This document shows, in pieces, positions 18,101-26,483 of a DNA stretch of 64,000 nt. A model generated the notes under the pieces. The model made no database searches and was not told where the DNA came from. It worked only from the letters and a program-made list of their open reading frames with translations. This DNA comes from Albibacillus kandeliae. GTDB taxonomy: Bacteria > Pseudomonadota > Alphaproteobacteria > Rhodobacterales > Rhodobacteraceae. The translations under genes and the position numbers were made by a program. Numbering within the stretch: position 1 is the first letter of the stretch; each line of letters begins with the position of its first letter. The stretch is taken from assembly GCF_003116585.1 (NCBI RefSeq), contig NZ_QEHM01000003.1, positions 916,916-980,915 on the forward strand, given 5' to 3'.

Positions 18101-20621
18101 CCACCACGTCGTCGAACATCGGCTTGATCCCGATCACCGCGCTGTCGGGCAGGAGCGGCGCGGTCAGGCGCCGCTCGACCGGGCGGGCGCCGCCGTCTGC
18201 CACGCGTGCGATCACCGTCAGCTCCAGCGGCCGCCCTTCGCTGTCGTACTGCGGCAGATCGAGCGCCACGGTGGCCAGGCCAGCCGCATCCGTGCGCGCG
18301 CCGCCGAAGTAGCCGCTGCGCGGGGTGCTTTCGCTGTCATGTCGGCCAAAGACATATCCGGGCCAGGCCGCAAGCGTCCGCGTCGGGCGCAGAACCACCT
18401 GCCCTTCGACGCTCAGGTCCGCGCCGGGGGCTCCGAACAGGTAGCGCGCCTCGACGGTCAGCGGCGGGGTATCGCCCGGGCGGATCGGCCCGGCGGGCAG
18501 GGCGAGGTCGTAGTCGATGCGCTCGGGCAGGAAATCCTCGACCAGCAGGGTCTGCGTCGCAACGGCGTCCGCCTTCGGATCGGTCTTGATGTCGAGCCGC
18601 CAAGTGCCGCGTGGCACCGTGGGGCCGGTGGCGAAATCAAAGACATGCCCCCCGGCATTGCCGCCATCCGAGACGACGCGGCGGTATTCGACCCCGTCGG
18701 GCCGGGTCAGGATCGCGATCAGGGGCAGGCCCTCGATGGCCTTGATCCCGGCATCGCGGGACAGGGCGGTGGCGTGGATCGTTTCGCCTGCACGGTAGGC
18801 GCCACGGTCGGTGGTCAGGAAGACATCGACCGGCCCGGCGGGCGCGCGGCCTTCGACGCCGCGATCGGAGAGGTCGAAGGCAGGGTCGGTCAGGCTGAGA
18901 AAGGCAAAGTCATCGTCGCCCGCGTTGGCGAGTACCATGGCGGGCGCGGCCCCGCCGGTGCCGCGGGTCAGACCTGCGGCGAAACGGGCGATCCCCTCGG
19001 CATCTGTCGTGGCGGTGGCGAGGACGGCATTGGCACGCGACACCAGCCGCACCTCGACACCGTTCCGCGCCTTGGCGTCCGACAGCCCGCGCACCATGAC
19101 ATCAAGTCCGTCAGTACCCGAAACGGTCGAAATCCCGAGGTCGGTCAGGACGAACCACTGCGTCGCCCCGGCATCCTCGTAGGGGTCGGCGCCGGGAATG
19201 CTGGCGGTCAGCGCATAGATGCCGGGCGCCTGACCGGCAATCGCCTCGCCCATCGGCAGGCGGGTGGTCATGTCGCGGTTCAGCTCGTTGCCGACATCGG
19301 CGCTGCCGGTCCAGATTTCCTCGGCGATCTCGGTCGAGAATGTTTCCAGCTCCCACTGGCTCAGCGGGCGGCCAAAGTAGTTGTCCTGCACGGCGCGCAG
19401 CAGGTTGCGGTCGCTGACCTTGCGCAGGGCAAGGTCGAGCGTCGCGGTGTTGACCGTATCGACCGGCAGGGCCACGTCCGCCGCCTTGGGCAGGACATAA
19501 GCGCGGCCCGGAAAGCTGACCGAGGGCGAGCGGTCGCGAACGTATTGCGTCACCTCGACGTCCTTCCACGTCGTCTCGCCGCTGGCGGCGGGCAGCCCCT
19601 TGCGGAAGGTCACCCGGTAGCGCTGGCCATGTTCCACGCCGTCGATGCAGAGGTCCTTGCCCTCGGCCACCACGACCAGACCCGACTGCGGCATCTGGAC
19701 ATAGGGTTCGTAGTCGACTCCGGTCTTGGCCAGTGGCTCGCTGAATTCGGCGCAGATGCGCGGTGTGGCGCTGTCCTGGTCCACCCGCGTGTCGGTGATG
19801 CGGAAGCCGTACTTGCCGATGGCCTCCTCCAGCATCCGTTCGAAATCGTCGCGGGGCTGCTCGTCCAGCGCCAGCCGCAGCGCGGGGATCATCGCGCGCC
19901 CCCGGCCAAGCGCCTCGAGCGCCTGCGCCATTTCGAAGAGAGCCGAGGCGCGAATGCCGGGGGTATCGCCGCGCAGGTATCCGTTGATCGCGGCGGTCAG
20001 CGCCCGCTGACGGTAATCGCGCTCGGAATGGGTCTGGTCGCCCTTCAGCGTCAACAGACGATGTGCATAGTCCACCCAAAGGTCGGCCCGATCGCTCAGC
20101 GAAACCGCCGCGCCGGTCCACGCCATCGCGGCCACCGGCTTGTTCTCGGCGCTGCGGGCACGAGCAGCGTCAAGAAGGGTGGCAAGGTCGTTGTCACCGG
20201 CCGAGTGCAGCAGGCCCAGTTCACGCCCCAGCCGGGCCGCCTCAGAAAGATCGGACTCGCCCAGAAACCCGAGCGCGGCAGACCGCGACCGTGCCGCGTC
20301 GCGGGTGGTGGGATCGGTGGCGACACGCAGGGCCGAGATGGCCCCCTCGTAGGGCTTGCGTTCGCTTACTGCGCGTTTTGGAAAGCAGGCGCGCGACCTT
20401 GAGTTGTAGGTGAAGGCGCTGCACTGGCTGGTTGCGCTACAGGCCCGTATGCAGCTTTGCAGGTCGGTATCGAAGAGCGCGTCGAGGTCCGCGCCGTAGA
20501 AATCCATGTTCCGGGTGACCACGTAGCGAAACTCGGGAACGGCGTCCTGTGCACGGGTCGACATCGCGGGGAAAAGCCCACAAACCAGAGTGAAAAGTGC
20601 TGCCAAAACAAAGCGCTTCAT
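15180..20621 (-). CDS. Bacterial alpha-2-macroglobulin family protein (YfhM-like) with N-terminal PAN-type domain
   Basis: A 1813-residue exported protein. Residues 1-26 form a signal peptide; no lipobox is visible (the Cys in TLVCGL lacks a small residue before it), so it is probably a soluble periplasmic form. A four-Cys PAN/apple-like segment follows (SCIRACSATSQCSAF, SRACFPK; about 50-90). MG domains come next, including a YRAGETIHATAL macroglobulin-type motif. The thioester motif SYPYGCTEQ is intact at about residue 1375, followed by an alpha-helical thioester domain (GAFGLWQPES). Such proteins trap attacking proteases covalently near the wall synthase PbpC. AGGAGG precedes the ATG at 20621; neighbours DUF1089 and pbpC are tightly overlapped. 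Confidence 0.92.
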   Translation of the reverse strand: MKRFVLAALFTLVCGLFPAMSTRAQDAVPEFRYVVTRNMDFYGADLDALFDTDLQSCIRACSATSQCSAFTYNSRSRACFPKRAVSERKPYEGAISALRVATDPTTRDAARSRSAALGFLGESDLSEAARLGRELGLLHSAGDNDLATLLDAARARSAENKPVAAMAWTGAAVSLSDRADLWVDYAHRLLTLKGDQTHSERDYRQRALTAAINGYLRGDTPGIRASALFEMAQALEALGRGRAMIPALRLALDEQPRDDFERMLEEAIGKYGFRITDTRVDQDSATPRICAEFSEPLAKTGVDYEPYVQMPQSGLVVVAEGKDLCIDGVEHGQRYRVTFRKGLPAASGETTWKDVEVTQYVRDRSPSVSFPGRAYVLPKAADVALPVDTVNTATLDLALRKVSDRNLLRAVQDNYFGRPLSQWELETFSTEIAEEIWTGSADVGNELNRDMTTRLPMGEAIAGQAPGIYALTASIPGADPYEDAGATQWFVLTDLGISTVSGTDGLDVMVRGLSDAKARNGVEVRLVSRANAVLATATTDAEGIARFAAGLTRGTGGAAPAMVLANAGDDDFAFLSLTDPAFDLSDRGVEGRAPAGPVDVFLTTDRGAYRAGETIHATALSRDAGIKAIEGLPLIAILTRPDGVEYRRVVSDGGNAGGHVFDFATGPTVPRGTWRLDIKTDPKADAVATQTLLVEDFLPERIDYDLALPAGPIRPGDTPPLTVEARYLFGAPGADLSVEGQVVLRPTRTLAAWPGYVFGRHDSESTPRSGYFGGARTDAAGLATVALDLPQYDSEGRPLELTVIARVADGGARPVERRLTAPLLPDSAVIGIKPMFDDVVAEGTEAAFEVISLAPDMTPAPMRVKWTLNRVETRYQWYQLYGDWNWEPVTRRSRIATGEADLAGAPLSLSEKVDWGQYELVVESVGGDYTSASTTFYAGWYAPADSTATPDRLELSLDRPDYTVGDTATLRIVPRAAGTALISVLSNHVIHREAVEVPAGESRIPLSVTADWGTGAYVTATLIRPMDVAAGQNPARSMGVAHAAIAPGDKALTVSIDAPEVAEPRQTQEISVSVAGATEGDAVYLTLAAVDVGILNLSGFKSPDPQGYYFGQRRLGAELRDVYGRLIDGMNGAMGTVRSGGDADQGARLQSPPPTQDLVASFSGLVRVGADGTAKVAIPLPAFNGTVRLMAVAWSPRAVGQAERDMIVRDPVVVTASVPRFLAPGDQSRILLEVVHADGPSGEMSLSLANVGKELTIAQGPGTFTLGDKAKARFQIPVSASAVGDPSFDVVLTTPGGEVLTQTLRLPVRANDPVVSQTRRFALAAGDTFAFTDDVFAGLRTGTGRAILSAGPLARFDAPGLLNALDSYPYGCTEQVTSKALPLLYLSSVAQASGLGAGPDVQERVDAAIARVLTRQAPNGAFGLWQPESGDFWLDAYVSDFLTRARAEGYRVPDLPMRMALDNLRNRVNYAPDFDRGGEDVAYALLVLAREGAAAIADLRYYADVKGNSFATPLAAAQIGAALAAYGDQGRADMMFARAGQMLSQRQAEAPLWRADYGTDLRDSAAVLALATEAGSTALPTESLVQRVTGTDQRLSTQEASWTLIAAQALIKRPEESGLRVNGAAVTGPFVQVLEDDGSQRALAISSADGKATDITLTTMGIPEVAPEAGGTGYAIERRYYDMDGNAISGSEFAVGDRFVAVLTVKPFENSEARLMIDDPLPAGVEIDNPNLLRSGEVGALGWLQPTDARHAEFRSDRFIAAVDHYGTGTVTLAYIARAVTPGRFYHPAASVEDMYRPRYRARTGAGQLTVTE

Positions 20622-20774
20622 GGGATCCTCCTGCAATGTCCAACAGGGTCGCACGCGCCCTCTGGGTTGGCAAGGATTCCCCGCAGCCCGCGAGGCTTAA
20701 GCTCATGTTCACCGAGTCGCGGGATAAGCGCGGGGGGAGATTGGCCGTTCTGAACCGTCGGAGATTCTGGGGCA

Positions 20775-23027
20775 ATGAGCCTTGCGAACAAACTTGCCGA
20801 GGAGCGGCGCGCCCGTCTCGCGGCAGAACGGCTCCTGGAACTCAAGCAGGCCGAACTCTCGGCCGCCAATCGCAAGCTCGGGCGGCACGCACTGGCCCTC
20901 ACGCGGCAGATCGGCGAGACCCGCGCCGAGGTCGCCACCGTCCGGGACGAGAATGCGCGGGTAAAGTCCGACCTCACCGTGGCCCACGAAAAGATCCAGA
21001 TCGCCGAACGGCGGCTCTGGCTGTCGATCCAGGCGATCGAGGACGGTTTTGCCTTCTTCGATGCCGACGGTCTGATGATCGCGGCCAACGCCGCCTACAT
21101 CAGCGCTTTCGACGGGCTGGAGGAAGTGGCACCGGGAGTGTCCTACGCCCGCATCCTGCAACTGCTGACGGACGAGGGGCTGGTCGACACCGGCGAGCTC
21201 AGCCCGGCGGGCTGGCGCACGATGATGAGCGAACGCTGGCAACTCGCCAGCCCCGAACCGGTGGTGGTGCGCTGGTGGAACGGCGAATTCATCCGGCTGA
21301 TCGACCAGCGCGGGCATGACGGCGATATGGTCAGCCTTGCCCTGAACATCACGGATTCGGTGCGCCACGAGGCCGAACTGGAGGGCGCCCGCGAGAAGGC
21401 GGAGATGGCCAATCGCGCAAAGTCGACCTTTCTCGCCAACATGAGCCACGAGATACGCACGCCGATGAATGGCGTGGTCGGCATGGCGGAACTGCTGTTC
21501 GACACCGACATGAACGAGGAACAGCGCCTCTATGCCAAAACGATCAAGAGCTCGGCCGAGGCCTTGCTGGTCATCATCAATGACGTGCTCGACTATTCAA
21601 AGATCGAGGCGGAAAAGCTGCAACTGCACCCCGAGTCCTTCGACCTCGAACGCTGCATCCACGAGGTCGTGATGCTGTTGCAGCCCACGGCCCGCGACAA
21701 GGGGCTGGCGCTGCTGGTCGATTACGACCTGTTCCTGCCGACGCTGTTCATCGGCGATCCCGGGCGCATCCGCCAGATCCTGACCAACCTCGTCGGCAAC
21801 GCGGTCAAGTTCACTACCGAAGGGCACGTGCTGATCCGTGTGACCGGCGTCAGCGAAACCGGGCAACCGGGCTGCGCGGTTCACGTGGTGATCGAGGATA
21901 CCGGCATCGGCATTGCCGAGGACAAGGTCGACTACGTGTTTGGCGAGTTCAATCAGGTGAACGGCGAGAGCAGCCGCGAGTTCGAGGGGACAGGACTGGG
22001 CCTTGCCATCACCCGGCGCCTGATCGAGATGATGGAGGGCTCGGTCTGGGTCGAAAGCACCGAGGGCGAGGGATCGTGTTTCGGCTTCCGCCTCGTGCTG
22101 CCGATGGACGAGGGCGAACAGCCCGCGCCGCCGGTCCTGCACCCTGCCCTGCGGCGGGTGCTGGTGGTGGACGAGCGGCAGGTTCATCGCCAGATCCTCG
22201 CCAAGCAGCTGGGTCAGCTCGGGGCAGAGGTCACCCTGTGCGACTCCGGCGCAGAGGCGCTGGAGAAGGTGGATGTCCAGACTGGGCTGGTCGTCAGCGC
22301 CCACAACATGCCCGATATGGACGGCCTCGAACTTGCCGAGGCACTGCGACTACGGAACGTGCCGCAGGTGCCGTTCCTCCTGCTCAGTGGCAACCCCACC
22401 TTTGCCCAGAGCGATCCTGCCTATCGCCACGTGCAGGGATTGTTGCAGGAACCCTATCCGCGCAGCGACCTGTTCGGGCGGCTGGCGGCCATCGCGGCGC
22501 TGCTCGACGCGCGCGATCCTGTGACCGGAGAGTTGCCCGCCGCCGCTATCGGGGCGACCACGTCAGGGGCGGTTGATCTGGTGCCGAGGGGGGGCAGAGC
22601 CCCGCACGACCAACGCCCGATGCGCGTCCTCGCCGCCGAGGACAATCTCACCAATCAGCTCGTTTTCCGCAAGATGACCAAGGACCTCGCCATCGAACTG
22701 GCCTTTGCCAGCAACGGGATCGAGGCGGTGGACCTCTACGGCGCCTTCCAGCCCGATCTGATCTTCATGGATATCTCGATGCCGGGGATGGATGGAAGGG
22801 AGGCAACCCGCGAGATACGCCGGCTCGAGAAGCGGCTGGGAACCCAAGTGCCCATCATTGCCCTGACCGCCCATGCGATGGAGGGCGAGGCCGAGGATAT
22901 CCTCTCGGCCGGGCTCGACCGGTTCATGACCAAGCCGTTGCGCAAGGCCCTGATCCGCGACCGGATCGAGGAATTCCGCCCGGTCGGGACCTGCCCGCTC
23001 GAACCGGTTCAGGAAGCTGAGTCGTAG
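20775..23027 (+). CDS. Hybrid sensor histidine kinase with PAS-like, HisKA, HATPase and two receiver domains
   Basis: A 750-residue BarA-like kinase without membrane segments. An N-terminal coiled coil (about 1-80, rich in Glu/Arg/Leu) leads to a PAS-like sensor ([21 protein letters not shown]). HisKA carries the phospho-His in [15 protein letters not shown]. HATPase has [28 protein letters not shown] and GTGLGLAI. Receiver 1 (about 455-570) lacks the phospho-Asp: the expected D-x-x-M-P reads AHNMP, and the Lys-Pro reads EP. Receiver 2 (616-740) is intact, with AAEDN, FMDISMP, ALTAH and MTKPL. No phosphotransferase domain is present, so a separate one is expected. It is divergent from the macroglobulin operon. 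Confidence 0.93.
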   Translation: MSLANKLAEERRARLAAERLLELKQAELSAANRKLGRHALALTRQIGETRAEVATVRDENARVKSDLTVAHEKIQIAERRLWLSIQAIEDGFAFFDADGLMIAANAAYISAFDGLEEVAPGVSYARILQLLTDEGLVDTGELSPAGWRTMMSERWQLASPEPVVVRWWNGEFIRLIDQRGHDGDMVSLALNITDSVRHEAELEGAREKAEMANRAKSTFLANMSHEIRTPMNGVVGMAELLFDTDMNEEQRLYAKTIKSSAEALLVIINDVLDYSKIEAEKLQLHPESFDLERCIHEVVMLLQPTARDKGLALLVDYDLFLPTLFIGDPGRIRQILTNLVGNAVKFTTEGHVLIRVTGVSETGQPGCAVHVVIEDTGIGIAEDKVDYVFGEFNQVNGESSREFEGTGLGLAITRRLIEMMEGSVWVESTEGEGSCFGFRLVLPMDEGEQPAPPVLHPALRRVLVVDERQVHRQILAKQLGQLGAEVTLCDSGAEALEKVDVQTGLVVSAHNMPDMDGLELAEALRLRNVPQVPFLLLSGNPTFAQSDPAYRHVQGLLQEPYPRSDLFGRLAAIAALLDARDPVTGELPAAAIGATTSGAVDLVPRGGRAPHDQRPMRVLAAEDNLTNQLVFRKMTKDLAIELAFASNGIEAVDLYGAFQPDLIFMDISMPGMDGREATREIRRLEKRLGTQVPIIALTAHAMEGEAEDILSAGLDRFMTKPLRKALIRDRIEEFRPVGTCPLEPVQEAES
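22591..22603. repeat. GGGGCAGAGCCCC repeat core inside the hybrid kinase gene, copy 2
   Basis: GGGGC-AGA-GCCCC, preceded by three more G, lies in the linker between the two receiver domains and encodes RGGRAP. The core matches the intergenic repeat at 30338 exactly. It adds a flexible Gly/Arg linker without breaking the frame. Confidence 0.5.
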
Positions 23028-23785
23028 GGGCGGACAAAGACCGGTTTGTCGGTGGCGGAAAGGTCGGGGCGATAGACGTAACCGCCGCTGTCGAACTCGG
23101 TAATCGCCGTGGGATCGGTCAGCCGGTTCTGCACGATGAATCGCGCCATCGCGCCGCGCGCCCGCTTGGCGAAGAAGCTGACGATCTTGGGCGTGCCGTT
23201 CTTGTCTTCCATGAACTGCGGCGTGATCACCCGCGGTTTCAGTGCCTTGAGATCGACCGCGCCGAAGTACTCTTGGCTGGCGCAGTTCACCAGCACATCG
23301 GACCCGGTCGCCTCGGCCTGCGCGTTCAGCGCCTTGGCCGGCACATCACGCCAGTAGTCGTAGAGCGATGCCCCTCGCCGGGTCTTAAGCCGGCTGCCCA
23401 TTTCCAGCCGGTAGGGCTGGATCGCGTCCAGCGGCCGCAGCAGTCCGTACAGACCGGAGAGAATGCGCAGCCGGTCCTGGGCCCAGGCCATCTCGTCGGC
23501 GTCGAGCGAGGCAGCTTCGAGCCCGAGGTAGGTGTCGCCCGCAAAGGCGAGCGCGGCAGGGCGCGTCACTTCGGCTTCGGGAGCATCCTGGAAGGCACGG
23601 AACCGGTCCCTGTTCAGACGGGCAAGGTCGGGGCTGATGTCCATCAGCTTCTGAAGATCGCCCAGCGTCAGGTTGCGTGCGGTTTTGGCAAGGCGGATGG
23701 CATCGTCCTGAAAGGCAGGCTCGGTCGCCGCCACGTCACGTTCCGCCCAGTCCAGCCGCTTGGCCGGAGAGATCACCACCAGCAT
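23009..23785 (-). CDS. yaaA: Peroxide stress protein YaaA (DUF328 family)
   Basis: A 258-residue cytoplasmic protein beginning MLVVISPAKRLDW, the YaaA opening. Family motifs follow: FAGDTYLGL, LSGLYGLLRPLDAIQPYRLEMG, NCASQEYFGAV and FFAKRARGAMARFI. E. coli YaaA is induced by OxyR and lowers free iron during peroxide stress; it is a DNA-binding protein of the helix-hairpin-helix type. Length is normal. Its 3' end overlaps the kinase gene convergently by 19 bp, and it lies 91 bp downstream of recQ, on the same strand. An iron/peroxide role would be consistent with mbfA elsewhere in the window. Confidence 0.92.
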   Translation of the reverse strand: MLVVISPAKRLDWAERDVAATEPAFQDDAIRLAKTARNLTLGDLQKLMDISPDLARLNRDRFRAFQDAPEAEVTRPAALAFAGDTYLGLEAASLDADEMAWAQDRLRILSGLYGLLRPLDAIQPYRLEMGSRLKTRRGASLYDYWRDVPAKALNAQAEATGSDVLVNCASQEYFGAVDLKALKPRVITPQFMEDKNGTPKIVSFFAKRARGAMARFIVQNRLTDPTAITEFDSGGYVYRPDLSATDKPVFVRPYDSAS

Positions 23786-23876
23786 GTTTTACCCCCGGTT
23801 TGTTCCGCGCCAGATGTAGCGGTGCGCGGGACGGGGATCAACAGTTCTTGTGTCCAAAATGCCGTGACGCGGGGGA

Positions 23877-25922
23877 TTAGCTGGCCGCGCGCAAGACATC
23901 CAGAAAGGCGGCGCCGAAACGCTCGGCACGGCGCTCGCCCAGCAGCCGTTCCAACGCCTGCTCGTCGCTGTCGCGCAACTGGGCGACCTTGGCGAGCTGC
24001 GAGGCAGAACAGCTGAGCGGCTTGTCGGTTCCGCCGGACCCGCGCGACAGTTCCGCCTGCACCTCCAGCAGCTGGTCATAGACCGTGCCCGCCGCCCGCC
24101 CGGCGAGCTTGCGGCGCATCGGGTGGACCTCGCCGGTCTGGGCCCCGGTGATCACTTCGAGGAACATGTCGCCGTAGCGCTCCAGCTTCTTCGAGCCGAC
24201 GCCGCCGATCCGGGCCATCTCGTCCAGAGTCGCGGGGCGTTTCTCGGCCATTTCGACGAGGGTGCGGTCGTTGAAGATGACATAGGCGGGCACGCGGGCT
24301 TCCTCGGCCAGCGCGCGACGTTTGGCTTTCAGCGCCGAGAGCAACGGCGCGTCTTCCTCCGACACCAGTTCCTTCGCGGCGGGGCGGCGCGTCGCCGCCT
24401 TGGACAGCGAGTCCTTGCGCAGCAGGATCTCGGCCTCGCCTCGCAGGATCGGACGCGCGGCCTCGGTCATGCGCAGGGCGCCGTGCCGCTCGGGATCGGG
24501 TCGCACGAGGTCGTGACCCATCATCTGCCGGAACACGGCCTGCCACTGGCGGCGGTCGTATTCCGTCCCGACGCCGTAGGTCGGCAGTTCATCGTGGCGG
24601 CGGGCGCGGATCTTGTCGGTCTCGGTCCCGGTCAGGATGTCGATCAGGTGACCCGATCCGAACCATTCCTCGGTGCGCAGGATCGCCGAGAGCGCCTTGC
24701 GGACGGCTGTCGTGGCATCGAAGACCTCGGGCGGTGTTTCGCAGAGGTCGCAGTGACCACAGGCCTCGGCAGTCTCGCCGAAATAGCCAAGCAGCTTCTT
24801 GCGGCGGCAATCCAGTGCCTCGGCAAGGCCCAGAAGGGCGTTCAGCCGGGCATGGTCGGCGGCACGGCGTTCCGGTGGGGCGAGCCCTTCGTCAATCTGC
24901 GCGCGGCGCAGGCGGATGTCATCCGGGCCATAAAGCGTCAGCGTTTCTGCAGGTCCGCCATCGCGCCCGGCGCGGCCGATCTCCTGGTAATAGGCCTCGA
25001 TGCTCTTGGGCAGGTCCGCGTGGGCGACCCAGCGAATGTCGGGCTTGTCCACGCCCATGCCGAAGGCGACCGTGGCCACCACGATCAGCCCGTCCTCGCG
25101 GGCAAACCGCGTCTCGACGATGCGCCTGTCCTCGGCCTCCATCCCGCCGTGATAGTGGCAGGCGTTGTGACCTTCCTTGGCCAGCGCCTCCGACAGAGCT
25201 TCGGTCTTGGCACGGGTCCCGCAGTAGACGATGCCGGACTGCCCCTTGCGGGCGGCGGCAAAGCTCAGGATCTGCTGGCGCGGGCTGGTCTTGGCGCCAA
25301 AGGCAAGATGGATGTTCGGGCGGTCAAAGCCGCGCAGAAAGGTGTGGGGCTGTTCGCCATCGAACAGCTTCTCGACGATCTCAGCCTGGGTTTCCGCGTC
25401 CGCCGTCGCGGTAAAGGCCGCGACTGGCACGCGCAACGCCTGCCGCAGTTCCCCGATGCGCAGGTAGTCGGGGCGGAAGTCATGGCCCCACTGGCTGACG
25501 CAATGGGCCTCGTCCACCGCGACGAGGCTGACACCGATCCGCCGCAGCATGGTCATCGTGGCGCCGGAGGCAAGCCGCTCGGGCGCGAGGTAGAGCAGCT
25601 TCAGATCGCCCGACTCGAGCGCGGCCCAGACGGCGTCGTTCTCTTCCGGCGTGTTGCCCGAGGTGAGCGCACCGGCGCTGACACCGGCCTCCTGCAGGGC
25701 GCGGACCTGGTCGCGCATCAGTGCGATCAGCGGCGAGATCACCAGCGTCACGCCGCCGCGCAGCAGTGCGGGCAGCTGGTAGCAGAGCGACTTGCCCCCG
25801 CCCGTGGGCATGATGGCCAGCACGTTGCGCCCCGCGGTCACCGCTTCGACGATTTCGCCCTGTCCGGGGCGGAACGCATCGAATCCGAAGACATCGCGCA
25901 ACAGCGCCTTCGCGTCTGACAT
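23877..25922 (-). CDS. recQ: ATP-dependent DNA helicase RecQ
   Basis: A 681-residue SF2 helicase unwinding DNA 3' to 5' in recombination and fork repair. Walker A is MPTGGGKSLCYQLPA; the DExH box is AVDEAHCVSQWGHDFRPDY, the RecQ aromatic-rich loop. Helicase_C carries ATVAFGMGVDKPDIRWVAH and QEIGRAGRDG. The zinc module shows AEACGHCDLCETPP. The RQC winged helix spans about 400-510, and a C-terminal HRDC domain (about 510-590, FNDRTLVEMAEKRP) is followed by a second helical stretch ending ERRAERFGAAFLDVL that looks like a further HRDC-like unit, explaining the extra length over E. coli RecQ (about 610). Start: ATG at 25922. Confidence 0.96.
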   Translation of the reverse strand: MSDAKALLRDVFGFDAFRPGQGEIVEAVTAGRNVLAIMPTGGGKSLCYQLPALLRGGVTLVISPLIALMRDQVRALQEAGVSAGALTSGNTPEENDAVWAALESGDLKLLYLAPERLASGATMTMLRRIGVSLVAVDEAHCVSQWGHDFRPDYLRIGELRQALRVPVAAFTATADAETQAEIVEKLFDGEQPHTFLRGFDRPNIHLAFGAKTSPRQQILSFAAARKGQSGIVYCGTRAKTEALSEALAKEGHNACHYHGGMEAEDRRIVETRFAREDGLIVVATVAFGMGVDKPDIRWVAHADLPKSIEAYYQEIGRAGRDGGPAETLTLYGPDDIRLRRAQIDEGLAPPERRAADHARLNALLGLAEALDCRRKKLLGYFGETAEACGHCDLCETPPEVFDATTAVRKALSAILRTEEWFGSGHLIDILTGTETDKIRARRHDELPTYGVGTEYDRRQWQAVFRQMMGHDLVRPDPERHGALRMTEAARPILRGEAEILLRKDSLSKAATRRPAAKELVSEEDAPLLSALKAKRRALAEEARVPAYVIFNDRTLVEMAEKRPATLDEMARIGGVGSKKLERYGDMFLEVITGAQTGEVHPMRRKLAGRAAGTVYDQLLEVQAELSRGSGGTDKPLSCSASQLAKVAQLRDSDEQALERLLGERRAERFGAAFLDVLRAAS

Positions 25923-26062
25923 GGGGGCTGGGCCTTGGTTTGTGTTCTTGTCTGCTCGTTAGCAGTCAGTCTCACACACTAAGAATCCGTGAACAAGAGT
26001 CCCGAGCCACAGGATATGGGATTTTCTCGCGTCCGGCGGGAGGTCGCGCAGAGGGCGCGCCC

Positions 26063-26350
26063 TCAGTAGAACACGTAGGCGTTGTTGATGAGGATGATCC
26101 TGATGGCGGCGACCGCGATCAGCACCACCAGCGGCGCGAGGTCGAGCCCACCCATCGGCGGCAGGATGCGCCGGACCGGACCATAGATCGGTTCCAGGAT
26201 GCGGTTCAGACCGTACCAGACCTGGCGCACGAAATCCTGATGCAGGTTCAGGATCTGGAAATTAATCAACCAGCTCATGATCACATGGGCAATGATGATG
26301 AACCACACGATGTTGAGGACCATCATCAGGATCTGGAACAGAGACGTCAT
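26063..26350 (-). CDS. YggT family inner-membrane protein
   Basis: A 95-residue protein with two hydrophobic helices separated by an amphipathic region. The first is LMMVLNIVWFIIIAHVIMSWLI; then LNRILEPIYGPVRRILPPMGGLDLAPLVV follows, the N-x-x-x-x-P-I-x-x-P-x-R signature of the YggT family, which in plants and cyanobacteria is tied to chloroplast division and osmotic tolerance. Its bacterial role is not settled. The start at 26350 gives MTSLFQ; a longer frame to 26407 looks less likely. It is divergent from the MFS gene. Confidence 0.9.
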   Translation of the reverse strand: MTSLFQILMMVLNIVWFIIIAHVIMSWLINFQILNLHQDFVRQVWYGLNRILEPIYGPVRRILPPMGGLDLAPLVVLIAVAAIRIILINNAYVFY

Positions 26351-26483
26351 CGGCGGTTTCCCTTTGCAAACGTCAAATGACCTAAGCGCCACAGGCGAAA
26401 AGGGCAAGGGTTTCGCGGCCCGGAATTGCTTGATCGGTCAAGGGTTCCGCTGTCATATCGCCTCAAAACGAAGCGGGGCAGAC

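Noticed and set aside
15066-20402. An open frame of about 1778 codons on the plus strand, antisense to the macroglobulin gene
   Set aside because: It mirrors the minus-strand gene's GC-rich third positions, has no domain, is Gln/Gly/Arg/Ala-rich and lacks a ribosome-binding site. The minus-strand protein has clear macroglobulin motifs.
24123-25919. A 598-codon plus-strand frame opposite recQ
   Set aside because: No motif or initiation signal; composition is that of an antisense shadow of a high-GC gene.
25935-25960. GTTC-N7-CTCG upstream of recQ as a LexA (SOS) box
   Set aside because: The alphaproteobacterial SOS box is GTTC-N7-GTTC; the second half here has two mismatches.
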